A DNA stretch of 64,000 nucleotides from Gymnorhina tibicen (taxonomy: Eukaryota > Chordata > Aves > Passeriformes > Artamidae), in contig VXAZ01007727.1 in assembly GCA_013399875.1 (NCBI GenBank), positions 908,956 through 972,955 of the forward strand, read 5' to 3'. A program made the translations under genes and the position numbers. Below the pieces are notes generated by a model, which was not told the DNA's origin, searched no databases, and worked only from the letters and a program-made list of their open reading frames with translations. This document shows, one piece after another, positions 1-12,500 of this stretch; the first letter of the stretch is position 1, and each line of letters starts with the position of its first letter.

Positions 1-1560
1 ACCTCATTTACAGTATTTATCCCACATCCCTGCCTTGCAGCATGGGATGTCTCCTCTGGAACAAATAATCTTCAAGGAAACCTGGAAACACCTTCCCAAT
101 CCTCCACATTCCCCCTTCAACCCCCAAGGTACCAACAGGAGCGGCCCACATGAACTCTGCAATTTGGGTGTAACCGTGCCAGCCACTGGAAGCACTGGTG
201 GAATACTTGGTCACGGCACAGTTGAGACAAGTGTAGGGGTTTGCCTGGGAGAAGGTTCCGTGGCTGAGCACAGAGCAGGTGGAAGTAGCTCCTGCCCAAC
301 ACCACTCACCAGCAGGAGAGGTTGGCATTAGTGGATGTGGTATCAGAACATGTACCTGATAATATTTAACTGTAAATGCAGAAGAAAAATCTCACAGGCT
401 CATCTTGCTCAAAGCTAAGACTGCTGTAGATGTTCACAAGGTTCTGATGTTCCTGGATACCCTGATGAGAAAGGGCCACAAGACCTTCATTACGTAATTA
501 ATTAGCACAAGATTCATCTCCTAAACTATTACTGCTAGACAATAAATACACCTTTTTTACAGCCTTTTTTCACTGTTATCACCACCTAACAAAGAGATGA
601 GAAAGTAATTTTCAGCAAGGTCAGTGGAAGAGATCATTAGCTTCTGAGTCAGTTCAGAGGTTCATCTGTGGGCCACTTGTTTGCCATAAAACTTCCACAT
701 CATTTACTCATCTCCTGTACTCTGATCATTCCCTTAATTCCTTTAACCATTATACTATGTACAAGTAAAAATTTAATCAACAATCTTGACAGTTCTATTA
801 GATAGTGATACAATGACTAAGTAAATGAAAGACAACTGTATTCCCCACTCCACACAGCTCTTCAGAACTTTTTCTTAGTCACCTTTCATAGCCCATTAGA
901 AATGATTCAGAGAGCAGAGGCGAATGAAAAGCAGACTTGTCCTATACATGGAGTCCTTGAAACTACTGAATTGTACACACAGACCTAAATACAACACTAT
1001 GACACCTTTTCATTTTTTAAATAATGGTACAATTGATACATACCTACTTGTTAACTCTAGCCCTGTGTACTTTAAATAGGCCTGCAGCCGACAGGCTGTT
1101 TATTAAAATACCCTATAATTTCTTGCCCAAAGTTAATGCAAAACATTTTACTACAAATAGAAAAACATGTGTCCTTAAAATCCCCATGCTTTTATAAGCC
1201 ACATCTATTCCCTTATTTCTTTTCAGCAAGGTAGAAAATTTAGAAAACAGCTACATGAACAACTGCATTTTGAAAGAGAGGTAGGAAATACAAATTTTTA
1301 GCACCACTAAATGACAAATCAAGTTCAGGACAATATTCAAACCTTCCAGGTTACAGTGGTGGAACAGCAAGCTGGGAACACAAACACCAAATACAAACTT
1401 TCTATCACACACATTACAAATTATTATGCAGCTAAACATTATGCAACCTATAAGTATTCAGCAATCCTTGTTAAAATCAAACTATAAATTGAAAATGCTA
1501 AGAAAACTCCAAGAGTACTTTTAAATGTTTGAAATAGAGCTAGAGCTCTGACCAATCATA

Positions 1561-1576
1561 TAGCACCCCCTGGCAG
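1561..1576 (-). promoter_or_regulatory. CTCF-like binding motif
   Basis: Read on the minus strand the site is CTGCCAGGGGGTGCTA, close to the CTCF core consensus CCASYAGRKGGCRS. It sits in TASP1 intron 6. This is a motif match by eye only. Confidence 0.35.
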
Positions 1577-4500
1577 AGAGTGCTTAGAGTCAGCTGGCAG
1601 AAGCTTCCTGCATTTTATCTTTCTATTCCATATTAAAAGAGAATGCAACTATTGGAGAAGAGAATTAAAAAGGAATATACTAGCAAATTAGTTAACCCAC
1701 AGGAATTCAAATGATCTTGTGAAGAATTCTGTTGAGCAGTTGCTAAAATAAATGACACAAATGAAAACAGACAGATGAAAATAAATTTCTTTTTAACAAA
1801 GCTATTTTAAAGGACAAATTAACACCATTTAGGCTTGTGTCGGAACTAAAAGACTACTAGAGATTGTTTCCATGTTGCCATACTTTGACAGAAACAGCAA
1901 TATAAATGAGGGGAAAACGCACTTGGTAAAAGCATATTAAAAAAATAGTCTATCTCTCAGAGCACTACTCTATAGATCTGTTCTTTATAATACAAACTCA
2001 GGGTAAACTGCTGCTGGATATAGCATTTCTTACTACTTCCTGCAAGAAATCTCTTTTTTCACCAAGCAGCCTTTCCTGAGCTTGGAAGATTTTTATTCAA
2101 AGCCTCTTCTGGGCACTTTGGCCCAACCTTTTTCCTGGGTAACCCACAGCCGTTCTCTTGGCTGCACTCAGCTGTTCCGATTTCAGAACACCAGGTGACC
2201 CTACAACACTATCTCCAAATCCAGGGAGGATTTGCATCTTGTATTCAAGTTACCAAGCTTCCTAATCAAATCCCTAAAACCCTTGAGTTTCTCTCCAAAT
2301 CTTTCATTTTCCCCTTAAAAACAAAGAAAACATGGTCTGAGCCACTGCCTTGAGCCACTGCCTGAAATTCATAGCACAGTTCCAGCAATATGGCAGATGT
2401 TTTTCTTAATACAATAATAATGAAGTAATGAGAGAACTGGAAGTGAGGTGAGATTTGGGGTTTTGGACAAGAGGCAGGCAATACTGGTGATCAGGGAGAC
2501 ATACAGCATCACTAGAATCAGCACAGTCTGCACAACACTCACTCAGAAAAGACTCTCCCTCGTTAAAGAATCCAAGCAGCCCTAAGATAAACAGGAATTT
2601 CCTTGTGTGCACACAGTTAAAAAACAGTTACAAAGTCCAAGTAAATAAATGGTCTGTTACAAGTAGAATTTCAAACCAAACCATAACAAGCCCTGAGTCT
2701 GTTGAATAAGATGTGATTTTACTGATGACACTAAGTTATTCAAAGTAATAAGAGAATTTGACTGAAGAAGGATTCTGAGTAGAAACCTGACCATGAAGTA
2801 GCAACTTTTATTCAGCAAGTCTCAAAATAATGACACTGAGGTAACTTATAGTTGTAAAAGTTTTTGCAGATGCTGGAAACTAATATGGGTTCAAAAGGAA
2901 ACAAAAATTTCATGTCAGAAAATGCCACTGTTTACTTTCCGTGTATGCAGGAATCACTAACAAGTTAGGAATTTAGAGTCTGGAACAATATAAGGGATAG
3001 GGGAAGGGAAGCAAATATTTGCTCTGTTCTTACATTCCTCTTTAAGCATTCTTACTTGTGGCTACTCTTGAACTGCAGTTAACAAGTTATGTGGATCCAC
3101 TGCAGCTATTTTTGTTCTTACATAACATCATTCACTGAGGTCCTTACAGTCACTTCCACATTGTTAGAGTTACAAGTTTTGCTGCACGAATAGGTGCCTT
3201 CCTTCTCTTTCCCTTTGAAAACTTAACGTTGTAAGCAAATGCAAGATGCTGTCTTACACCATGTTATCTTTGCCAAAGATAATTTGCATCTATAATAGGC
3301 TGAACTGATAACTTCAGATAGAAGTGTTTCGGTTATCACTAGTGCAGGCACCGATATTGGCAGTTCAGGATGTACCTCAAATTTGCACTGCTTATTTAAA
3401 GTGTACTTTTAACATTTGTAAGAGACTGCACTGTACAGTTACTCAGTAATTCAGCATTTCTAAACTGTAATTATACTCTTAACACTTGGATTACACTTTC
3501 AAAGCAGTCTCTCTAGCACAGGGTAACAAAGTGCTGGGAAAAGCCAGTACGGGCTCTGGACTGACAGACTCTAGTTTGGGCAGGAATTAATAAATTCAGC
3601 TTCCTTGCAGACTGTGGGCAATACAGACAGATCACATTTCAGGTTTTGGGTTGTTTTTAAAACCACCCACTCCGTACACTGGAAAGTCACCAGGTTTCTA
3701 CGAACAGTAGAAATCCGATTTCCTCACACATTTGACAAACCAAAGAAGACAAAGCAGGTGAGCCTTGACAAAACCTTGATGTAATTCAACAAGTAACATG
3801 GTTTACAACATACTTCCAGTTTGGTGCTTAGATACGTTGATAGTTCTGAGAGAATTATGGAGCGTGACCACAAAGCTGATCGTGACCCTTCCTTTGATAC
3901 TGATCACAGGGAAGCTCCATCCGTGCAAACCAACCACCCAATCCTTACTTACAGCAGCTATACCATTACTCTTCTCATCTCAGGTCCAAGAAAAGGGAGA
4001 CAGATAAGACAACTTCAAGACTATATTTTCCATGTGCAGCACACAGAAGCCAAAACATGCACATAGCTCTCCCTGCCAATACTTACTGCAAGTACGTCTA
4101 AATTTGGATTAGAGGTTTTTGGCGGGGATTTTGGTTTGGTTTTTTGTAAATAAGTTATTAAACATATTTTCCTGATGTTTGGCAATTAGTTCAGTTCTTC
4201 ATTTTACAGAGCTATTCAGAAGTCATGTAATTTCTAGTTAATTTACCCCCAGTTCTCCATGCAAACTTTCCCCCAGCAATTGTAGCAAGCACAATTTAAA
4301 AAGTCTCTCTTTTTTTGTAGATTGCTACATTATTTAACAAAACAGCAGCTCACTTCAGATGTGAGCTCTTTGAGGTTGCTTGGAAACAGCATTCTCTTTG
4401 TTTGTTTATTAAGCATATCTAACTTTCCTTTCCATGGTAACATTGGATTCATTTATTTTGGCTTCTTACATGTTACCTGTGAGACAGTTTCCAGTTTCTT

Positions 4501-6198
4501 TTCAGTTCTAACAATCCCGTGTTGTCACACATTATATTAATGGTCATTTTCCAATCCAACTGACCAGAGGTCAATGCGGTACAAGACTTACTTTGCTAAG
4601 GACTGGGATGGAAATCAGCATAACATTTTCTGGATCTGATTTTTCAGGTTTTTGTTTACTCTCCCATTGTTTTTTTCAAAGGAAAAATCAGATATACTAC
4701 CATTAATGATCATACTGCAAAATTAACTTGTCAGTCCTGGTTGTTTCAACTGTTTTAATGCAAATTGTTTTGCTAAGTAGAAGTATGCTGGATGTACTGC
4801 GGAGACAAAAAGCAATCAGTGGTCTTCTGGAGTAGGACTGTGAAAATACACTGGCTGGGATTGTTCTTCTGATGTTTCTCCAATGTAAATTCACAGTATG
4901 GATTAGGCAAACCAAACTAGCAGTGGTCATCCCTATTTTTAAGCTGTAATGTGCAGATTTGCTGTGACTGGGTACATTGTAGCTAGCAAATGTATCATCT
5001 GGCAATTAATGTCACATTCTAATCATCTCTGTCACAAGAGAAACACACTGGTACTACAAACAGTTGAAATCTGTGCATGCAAACAGAATTAGTCAAGGCA
5101 CCTTCTTCCTGAAGTATCTCCTGCATGTAAATAGCAACTACTTCCCTAAAAAGAAAAAAAAGAAATTCAACCCACGCCCTCCAAAAAAACCTTCAAAGCT
5201 TTCAGTGTTTTTACTCTTTCTAGAGCCACAGAAATAAAGGTGTTCTGCTCAACTCAGCACAACAGTTGTTCTGCAAATGCTGTTTTGGACAGCAGATGGA
5301 TAGAGCAAAAGTTTCAGTCACGTGGAGCTACAGATCAAAACTTTCTGCTCAAAATGAATATGAATGAAAATGTGTTATGAATATGTATGAAAATTGGCAT
5401 GATCAAACAAAACAGCGCCCCTGTTTCAGGGGTTACACTTCAGCACTGAGTATCAACAATTTTGAACTGCAGTTTCTAGGTATTTATCTACGTTTAAAAT
5501 TAGACCAAATAAAAGGCTTAATGGGAGCTCTGGGTTTCAACCTCTGATCTAGGGACGAGTAAGGTATTTGAAGTAGTAATACTGTTTAGTGTAAAATAAA
5601 CATTCCTAATCTTCTGCGTTCTCCCTCTTTGGGTAATAACCTCTGATTTCTTTCCTGCCTAACCTCAACAGGCAGCACAGGGCACATTCTCGCCTACAAC
5701 AAACTACAGACTGGTAGTAATGGCACTTTCCAAAACAGAGGGGGGCTGAAGAAGAGAAAGAAGGGAGCCACATCCTCCTTTCCATGGGTAAGTGCACTCA
5801 TTTTTAGCCTAGTTCATAAATGATGTATCAATATAACAATCACTTATTTTATTTTAAGACAAGAAGCTTTTCTAAGAAACGAGTTAGTACACAGTACTAT
5901 TTTCCAGAACGGGTTATTCTATCAGATTAGGTGAAGTGAAGCCTTAGGTTTAAAAGAAAAAAAAAAAAAAAGGCAAATTAATTTGACAGTCTGTTTAGAC
6001 AAGAGCAGTTCTGGACAAAGACCCAGAGATGGGTGTAACTACAGAATCTCAGAGACAAACTGGCACCTGCTGAGTTTTGATACATGGCTAGTTGGTGCTG
6101 TTAGGATCCAAGATGGATCTCAACAGGAGACTTGTAGGACTGAGCTTTTAAAGAGCCTAGATTTTGGTTTAAAAAAAGTCCATCATTGGATTTAGTCC

Positions 6199-6232
6199 TA
6201 GAATCACAGAATCACTTAAATTAGATGTTGCT
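6199..6232 (-). repeat. CR1 3'-tail remnant
   Basis: The plus strand reads AGAATCACAGAATCAC followed by a decayed TTAGATGTTG. This resembles the reverse complement of the CR1 3' terminus (tandem GATTCT-type octamers preceded by the conserved tail). It is very short and diverged. Confidence 0.35.
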
Positions 6233-6434
6233 AAAATGCAGCTAAAATAATAGTTTACAATTCTATTTAGATACTTATTAGAAAATTAGTAAACTTAAAA
6301 CAACCCTTACAGACCATAACACCATAAGCTAGTTGAATGTTAAGAACAATGAAGTGATGTACACCTCAAAAGATGAGGCACCATTTAAAGTTACTCTGTC
6401 CTGTTCTTCCTACTGACACCACCAGTTTACTCAC

Positions 6435-6514
6435 TTGTAGCCATGATACCTGGAGGACATGCTGGTATCCCGTGATCAACTGCCCATCTGTAAGCTCCTT
6501 CACCAACTAAAAAG
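6435..6514 (-). CDS. TASP1: TASP1 coding exon 6 (last one inside the window)
   Basis: This 80-base exon encodes [20 protein letters not shown] then PPGIMAT and the first base of the next codon (Arg in human). Two acceptor AGs lie eight bases apart. Only the distal one (exon start 6514) keeps the frame and supplies the conserved CFL. The donor is CAA|GTGAGT. Exon 7 is not found to the left. Confidence 0.93.
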
Positions 6515-9500
6515 CTAGGAGACACAGAAGAGGGAGTTTAAACAAAACCATATAACAAATCCCCCTTTGCTTGCAATTATTTTTTCTATTTGGTTTGGTC
6601 ATTTTTAAATCATAAGCTGTCTATATGTCACAGCACTGTCTGCTATAATTACATTTGGCAACCTTATGTAGTTTCATTAAAAGATTATGCAGTTCTGACA
6701 TTAAGTTTATTACTGGACAAAACCAAGTGCTATTAAATTTGAAATTCATTACCAAATAGCACCAGCTTTCAACTGCAGCTAAAACAGGACAGAGCTGTCT
6801 CGAGTCTTGCTCTCTGTAACAACTCAGCAAGATCCTGAAGACCAAAAATATGGGATGAGTAAGGTGAGAATGGTAAGGTATTTCCAATAAAATCAGCCCA
6901 GTGCCAAAGGAACATCAAGAAGTATTTTGAGAACTGCAACACAAGCTAAAAACTAACCTTACTTAGAAGGATTAAGGTCTATTTCATGGAGTTTTATCAA
7001 GCATTTGCAAATGAGACTAGCCCACTAAATTTTAAATATACTTGTAAAAAAACTCTAGCCATCTGAGAAGCTGTTTTCTAGTCAGTACTGAACACTTTAC
7101 CATAGTGAGACAGTACACACTGCTGAGACAACAAACAAGAGCAAAAAATATACACATATATGGAACTTTTAGGGATAGAAGAAAAAGCAAACCTCAATTA
7201 CCTATGTTGTTTCCCCTTAAAAAAATTAATCTTATTTCCCGAAAAAGGGTATGTAGTAGCTGGAAACGAGACACTTTCATAAAGCTGCTGTGCAACACAA
7301 TAAAGGACAACTACTTCCAATCTTATTTCAAAAATGGACGATGAAGTTAAAAATAACATAACTGCCTAATGGACACAAGAAGCAAAGCCTAAGAATTTTC
7401 AGCAAATTGGAAAAAGTTTTACAGAAATACCAGAGTTACGAATGTGAGTCTAAAGAGGTTACTCCTGCTACAAAGTAGTCCCTGGGGCATGCAGTTCTTC
7501 TCAGTTTCTGAGAACACTATTGATACAGCAAATTGGTTGGCATTACTGCTACTGGAAGTTTTCTTGACAGTGCTGTATCCAACACCTGCAGATTTCATTA
7601 TGTAATATTTTGTGGTGGTATTTTCTATGCTCTATATGATTTAAACAATCCAAGAGGTGTGCCCAGTCTTTCTTTACAAGTCTCAAAAAAAGTCGACCTA
7701 AATGAGAATTTGAATTGTTAAATGCTTATTTCTTACCATTGTTAGCGCAGCTCCAGGTAAGAATTGTTCACGTTGCAAGATACTGCAGGATAAGTTATTG
7801 GGTACTTTGGGAGAAACTCAAGCATCTACTGTTAGGTAAGTTAGTGCTCAAGAAACAACCTGGCGCTGACACGTAACATAAAAACCTTTCAATTTTAACA
7901 TAAAAAGATATGCAAACTGTAGCCAAACCTAATTCAGCAGTATTCTTCATTGTCCAAAAGAAGGTGGTTTTGGTCTTTATCAAACAATACATTTTTGGGA
8001 AGTAAATAAGCACTTCCTTTTCAATAAAACAATTTACACAGAGAGAAAGATTAGGTGGGAAAAGCATCAAACTCAACACTGGGAGTTTGATATATGTTAA
8101 CTTGAGCACAGGTCAGTCAGAAACTGACCTGTGTTTTACAAGTAGTTTCACAACTGCCTTTTTAATACTTAAAACCAGAAAATATCACTGGTATTTATGA
8201 AGAGTGCAAAAAAGCACCCAAGAGTGTCTCCTAACTTATGCGATGTGACTTTTAGTTTGTTCACATTTCTGTCCTTAATTCCTAGATTCCCTTCCCTCCT
8301 ATAAGACTGACACAGTTTTAGTCCCAAAGAGTCATTAAATTAGTTAGAGCAGAAAACTAACTGAGGCTCCATATCACCACAGATGATCCACCTTTTTTAA
8401 ACTATTCAGTTCAGATCTTTAAAGGACATGGTAATCACAGAAAAGTTAGAATAAACTGTTTACAAGACAAATAGCATAAGGATCTCAGTGCTTTGTTGTC
8501 TGTACATAAAAACAAAACTACCACCAAGCTTGATTTATTGGAGGAGAGGGAAGAGGGAATAAAGCCAGTGCACTATAGAAAGCAGTCAAAACCACCCCAA
8601 GTTTCAAAAGCCTTTAGGCTAATTCAAAAGATACTTTTCCCAAGGGAGGGGAAAAACAAAAACATAAACAAAGGATGAATGAGTTTATTCTCTGCTGCTC
8701 TGAAAGTTGGGTCTGCACAAACAAGACATAAAGACCTTTCTTGCAAATATATCATACAGAGTACTCTGTAGTTCTTACAGGCTCAGAACACAGAAGATGA
8801 AGACACCCTCCCAGCAAGGAGGCGGTGCTTGGATGTGCTTTCCAGTTCCAGGCACACTAGGCCATATTAATATTAATAGAAAATGTAAGTAAAGGCCTCT
8901 AAAGTGGTCTTTTTAGGCCATTTTCTCCAAGAAAATTATTACGCTGGTGCTGAATACTCCAAACAGGGCCACTTAATATGGGCTGTAGGGAAATAGGCTG
9001 CTCCAAGCTAAACAGAAGTGTCAGAAGGTTTGGTTCACGGTCAAGGTGATCCTACTTGTAATAAATACACTTTGTAACATTTTATCATAAAATGTAGCAA
9101 TCACTCTGAAATCAGTGTTACAAAGAAGAAATTGTTCTGAAGAAATACAGAACAGAGATAAAAGGTGGTGCAAATCTTCACTCACTCTGGGAACTTTCTT
9201 GACTACGCAGTGCCCTACAAGTCACACAATGTTTGTATCCTGCACACAATATTGTAAAGCTGTGAAGCAATTACAAATCCCCGTATACCCAAACGGGGGG
9301 GAAAACCTAACAAGGAATTCTTTTCCATACGGCTTATTATCAGTAAAAGGAATATGAAAAAGAGATATGGGCATGGACTTGATGTCAGTACTACTAAGGA
9401 ATTCCAAGAAAGGAGACATTTAGGTGTGTTTGTGCTGTCCTGCAAATCTTACCAACATACCTCTAGGAGCAAACAGATGCAAATAAGCCTTTTTCCTTAG

Positions 9501-12500
9501 GTCAAGGTTTCACAGTAGGAAACAGAAAATCTTCAAGCTTACTACTACAAAGTATCTAATCCATTATTCTATGATCAAAGACCTTTTCCATAGGTTCATC
9601 CAGTTTGTAACCGTGCAATTACAATAGTGCTTTCTTTTTTAAAAGTTATACAAGGAACAGGAATATCTCCCATGAGATTATGTAATATTTACAGATGAAG
9701 TGTTTTCTGTTCCTGCATCAGAGAAAATCCTGACAACACCAACCTGAATAAAGTGTGACAGAAAGACGTAAGGACCTTAGAGGTTTCAACAAATGCACCA
9801 TGCATTCAGGGTTTCTCTAAACTTTTTTAAATTCTGATTTGGATAGTGGAATTCTCTGTTTTAAATAACACAACACGAGATTGATCCAGAAGGACACACT
9901 CTACAGAGCAATTTACAGCACACTGGATACATCAGTTCAGACACTTGATCCCTCCTTCCCAATGAGCTTACCATCTCTGAATAACTTAACTCACACTCAT
10001 TAGAATTTCTTCTAGTGAAAATCAGAAATATACCACTTTGAATTGGTTTTGAACTGCCGCTATAAAAATGTACGCTGAGCTGGGGTAAACAGGCCAAGCA
10101 AACTGTCTCCACGTGTTCTTTCATAGTGGAAAAACTCCCTAATGCCACTTTTACTAACCTCACAGCTCCTGAATTTTTCCTGTTTGGTCACGTGCCAAAC
10201 ATTTTTGGCAGAAAACATTAAGCTAGCTTAGATCGTGCTATAGAAACAGCCTGTACCATAGGTTTCTTTAACAAGCAGGTTCTTAGGCTAAGCAGTACCT
10301 GGAAGATTCCTCAATACACTATGTGCCAATGAGAAACAAGAAGAAAATCGCGTATCTTTACAATTAAAAATCACTTACTAGAATCCTGACACTTCCTAGG
10401 AATGCCAAAATACGGCTAATCTCTTGTCATTTAACTCTTAAGTATTCCCAGCTTGGGCGGGAATGTATTTCAGTCCCAAAACAACGTGTCATGCCAACCC
10501 CAGCCGGAAAGGCAAGGCATGAAATCCTCCACACGAGGATTATCATTCTGACCTTGGGATACCCTGTGTGTAAAGAAGCAACCACCACAGCAAGCCCAAA
10601 GCATAACCCATCACATCCCACTAGTATAGACTGTTTCCAGGGTAAAAAATTTGCTTTAATGAAACGTGCATTCAAAATCCGGAAGGGGAAAAAAAAGGAA
10701 ATGAAAATATTTATCAGGTAACCCAGGTGCACAACATTTGCACAATAAACTGCATGTGTTGGCTTCAAAGACAGCTCATCCCTCACCTTGAGATTTGAGC
10801 CACCCTGTCTTTAAAAGCATCTGCTAGCCTTGCATCATTCTCAAAAGATTTAGTCTTGCCCTTGGAGGGCAAGAGGATGCAGTTCCTTTTCCACTCAGTA
10901 TTTTTAAAATAATAGCAGCATAAACTAGGTCATAAAGTCACAGCAAAATGCCCAAGTACTCTCTTCCTTACAATAAGTCTAGAACACTGATGATACAAGC
11001 AAAACAATCCCAAGTGCTTTCTCCTACAGCTGACTTCAGTACTACTTCTGGAACACCAAAAAACCACCTCATTTCGCACTCTAATGTACCTCAGCAAAGC
11101 CTCATTTTCTCCTGACAACTAAAGAAATGAGCTACTAACAGCTATTGAAATTCAAGTTCCTATTCTTTAATAAACCTCCACAATTACTCTCTTCTTCATC
11201 CATTAAAGGAAAGAGTTTGGAATGTAAAATCTCTGTTGATGACTTGATTTCAAGGTGGCTTTTTTTGATCTATGAACTTCTTTTGCACATGACAGAACAC
11301 TGAAATCTTCACTGTTTAAACTGGAATACTATACCATCCAGCTACAGACTACTTGGCTAATTTTACAGAACACTGCAGTAAGGAAAGTAAATTTTGTGAA
11401 TCTAAATATCCATTTTTTTAACTACATAAATGCTGGTTTAATACTTCTGCAAATACTGACCATTAGTTGGCAAAGGGCAGTAAATTCTGCCACAGGTATG
11501 ATAACTGATGATAGCAGTCAAGTCATATGAATGAATTATTCAAGTTCTCTACCTGTCAATTTAAACTGCTAATGAAAATAAGATGGTTTTAAGAGCAATA
11601 AACTCTGACACATTTCTTGGATTCTTTCCAAAGTGAAGCAATAACATTTGACGTTATTATGCGTTTAATACTCACCTCTTCCATCTAAGTTTTATATCCA
11701 TCTCAATGAGGGAGTGCTTGGTTTCATTTTTGTTGTAAATATTATTACATTTATCTTTAAAATAAGAGGAAGTTACTAAACACTGCAGATTTCCACAAAG
11801 CCACAAAGGCAGTAAAATAGGATCTTTTTCTATACTTATCAAAAATTGTTACTTTTTGTTAAAGGTAGACAGAGGCAAAGGCCGTAGAATTTCCCTTTAA
11901 TCTTGATGTTTTTTGGGATTTTTCAGAAGGCTACAGTAACAAACATAAGAATTAAGTATGACAACTGGAAATAATCAGACAGACAGAAACTATCACAAAA
12001 TGATGTTGCCATCTATATCTAATACTTCCTTCCACTGAGTTCATAAGACGTTTCAAGATCAGAAAACAAAGCTTATCTTCTTTTTGAAGGCTGTATGTAA
12101 AACAGCATCAGCCTTCTTGGGTGAGATAAAACCTTCAAATATTGCATCCATGCAGTAGAGACGAAAGACAGAAGAAAAGTCAAGCAGAACAAAGCAATTA
12201 CCAAGGTGGAATTCTGCCAGCAGAGAGTTTCCCCTTCTGCCCTTCACACAACAATCTATTTGCAACTGAAACCGGATTCTTGATTCCTAAAAAAGAAAAA
12301 TTAGCAAAAAATGGGAACAAAACATTAAAATATTTTTCCTCATAGCACTATAGTGTTCATTTTGGCAGTGGCACTCAGCTTCCTTTAATTTCCAAGAGTT
12401 TGTCAAGTCATTAAGAGACACGTTATGTTTCAATGTAGTAGCAACTTTTTCAGTTTTCCCTTCATGTCCTGTTAGTAGTGACAAAGCCTTCTAGTCAACA

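Larger units (their letters stand above)
1..6434 (-). other. TASP1: TASP1 intron 6 (5' part; continues left of the window)
   Basis: AT-rich intronic sequence. I looked for the next TASP1 exon (human RFSLAAFKRNKR) on the minus strand and did not find it. It holds a CTCF-like motif at 1561-1576, a CR1-like tail near 6199-6232, an A-run of about 15 near 5957, and a more GC-rich stretch at 17-328 that is open in one minus frame but matches no TASP1 segment I know. Confidence 0.75.

Noticed and set aside
6435..6506. TASP1 exon 6 starting at the proximal acceptor (6506)
   Set aside because: It breaks the frame with exon 5 and drops the conserved Phe-Leu; the distal acceptor at 6514 fits exactly.
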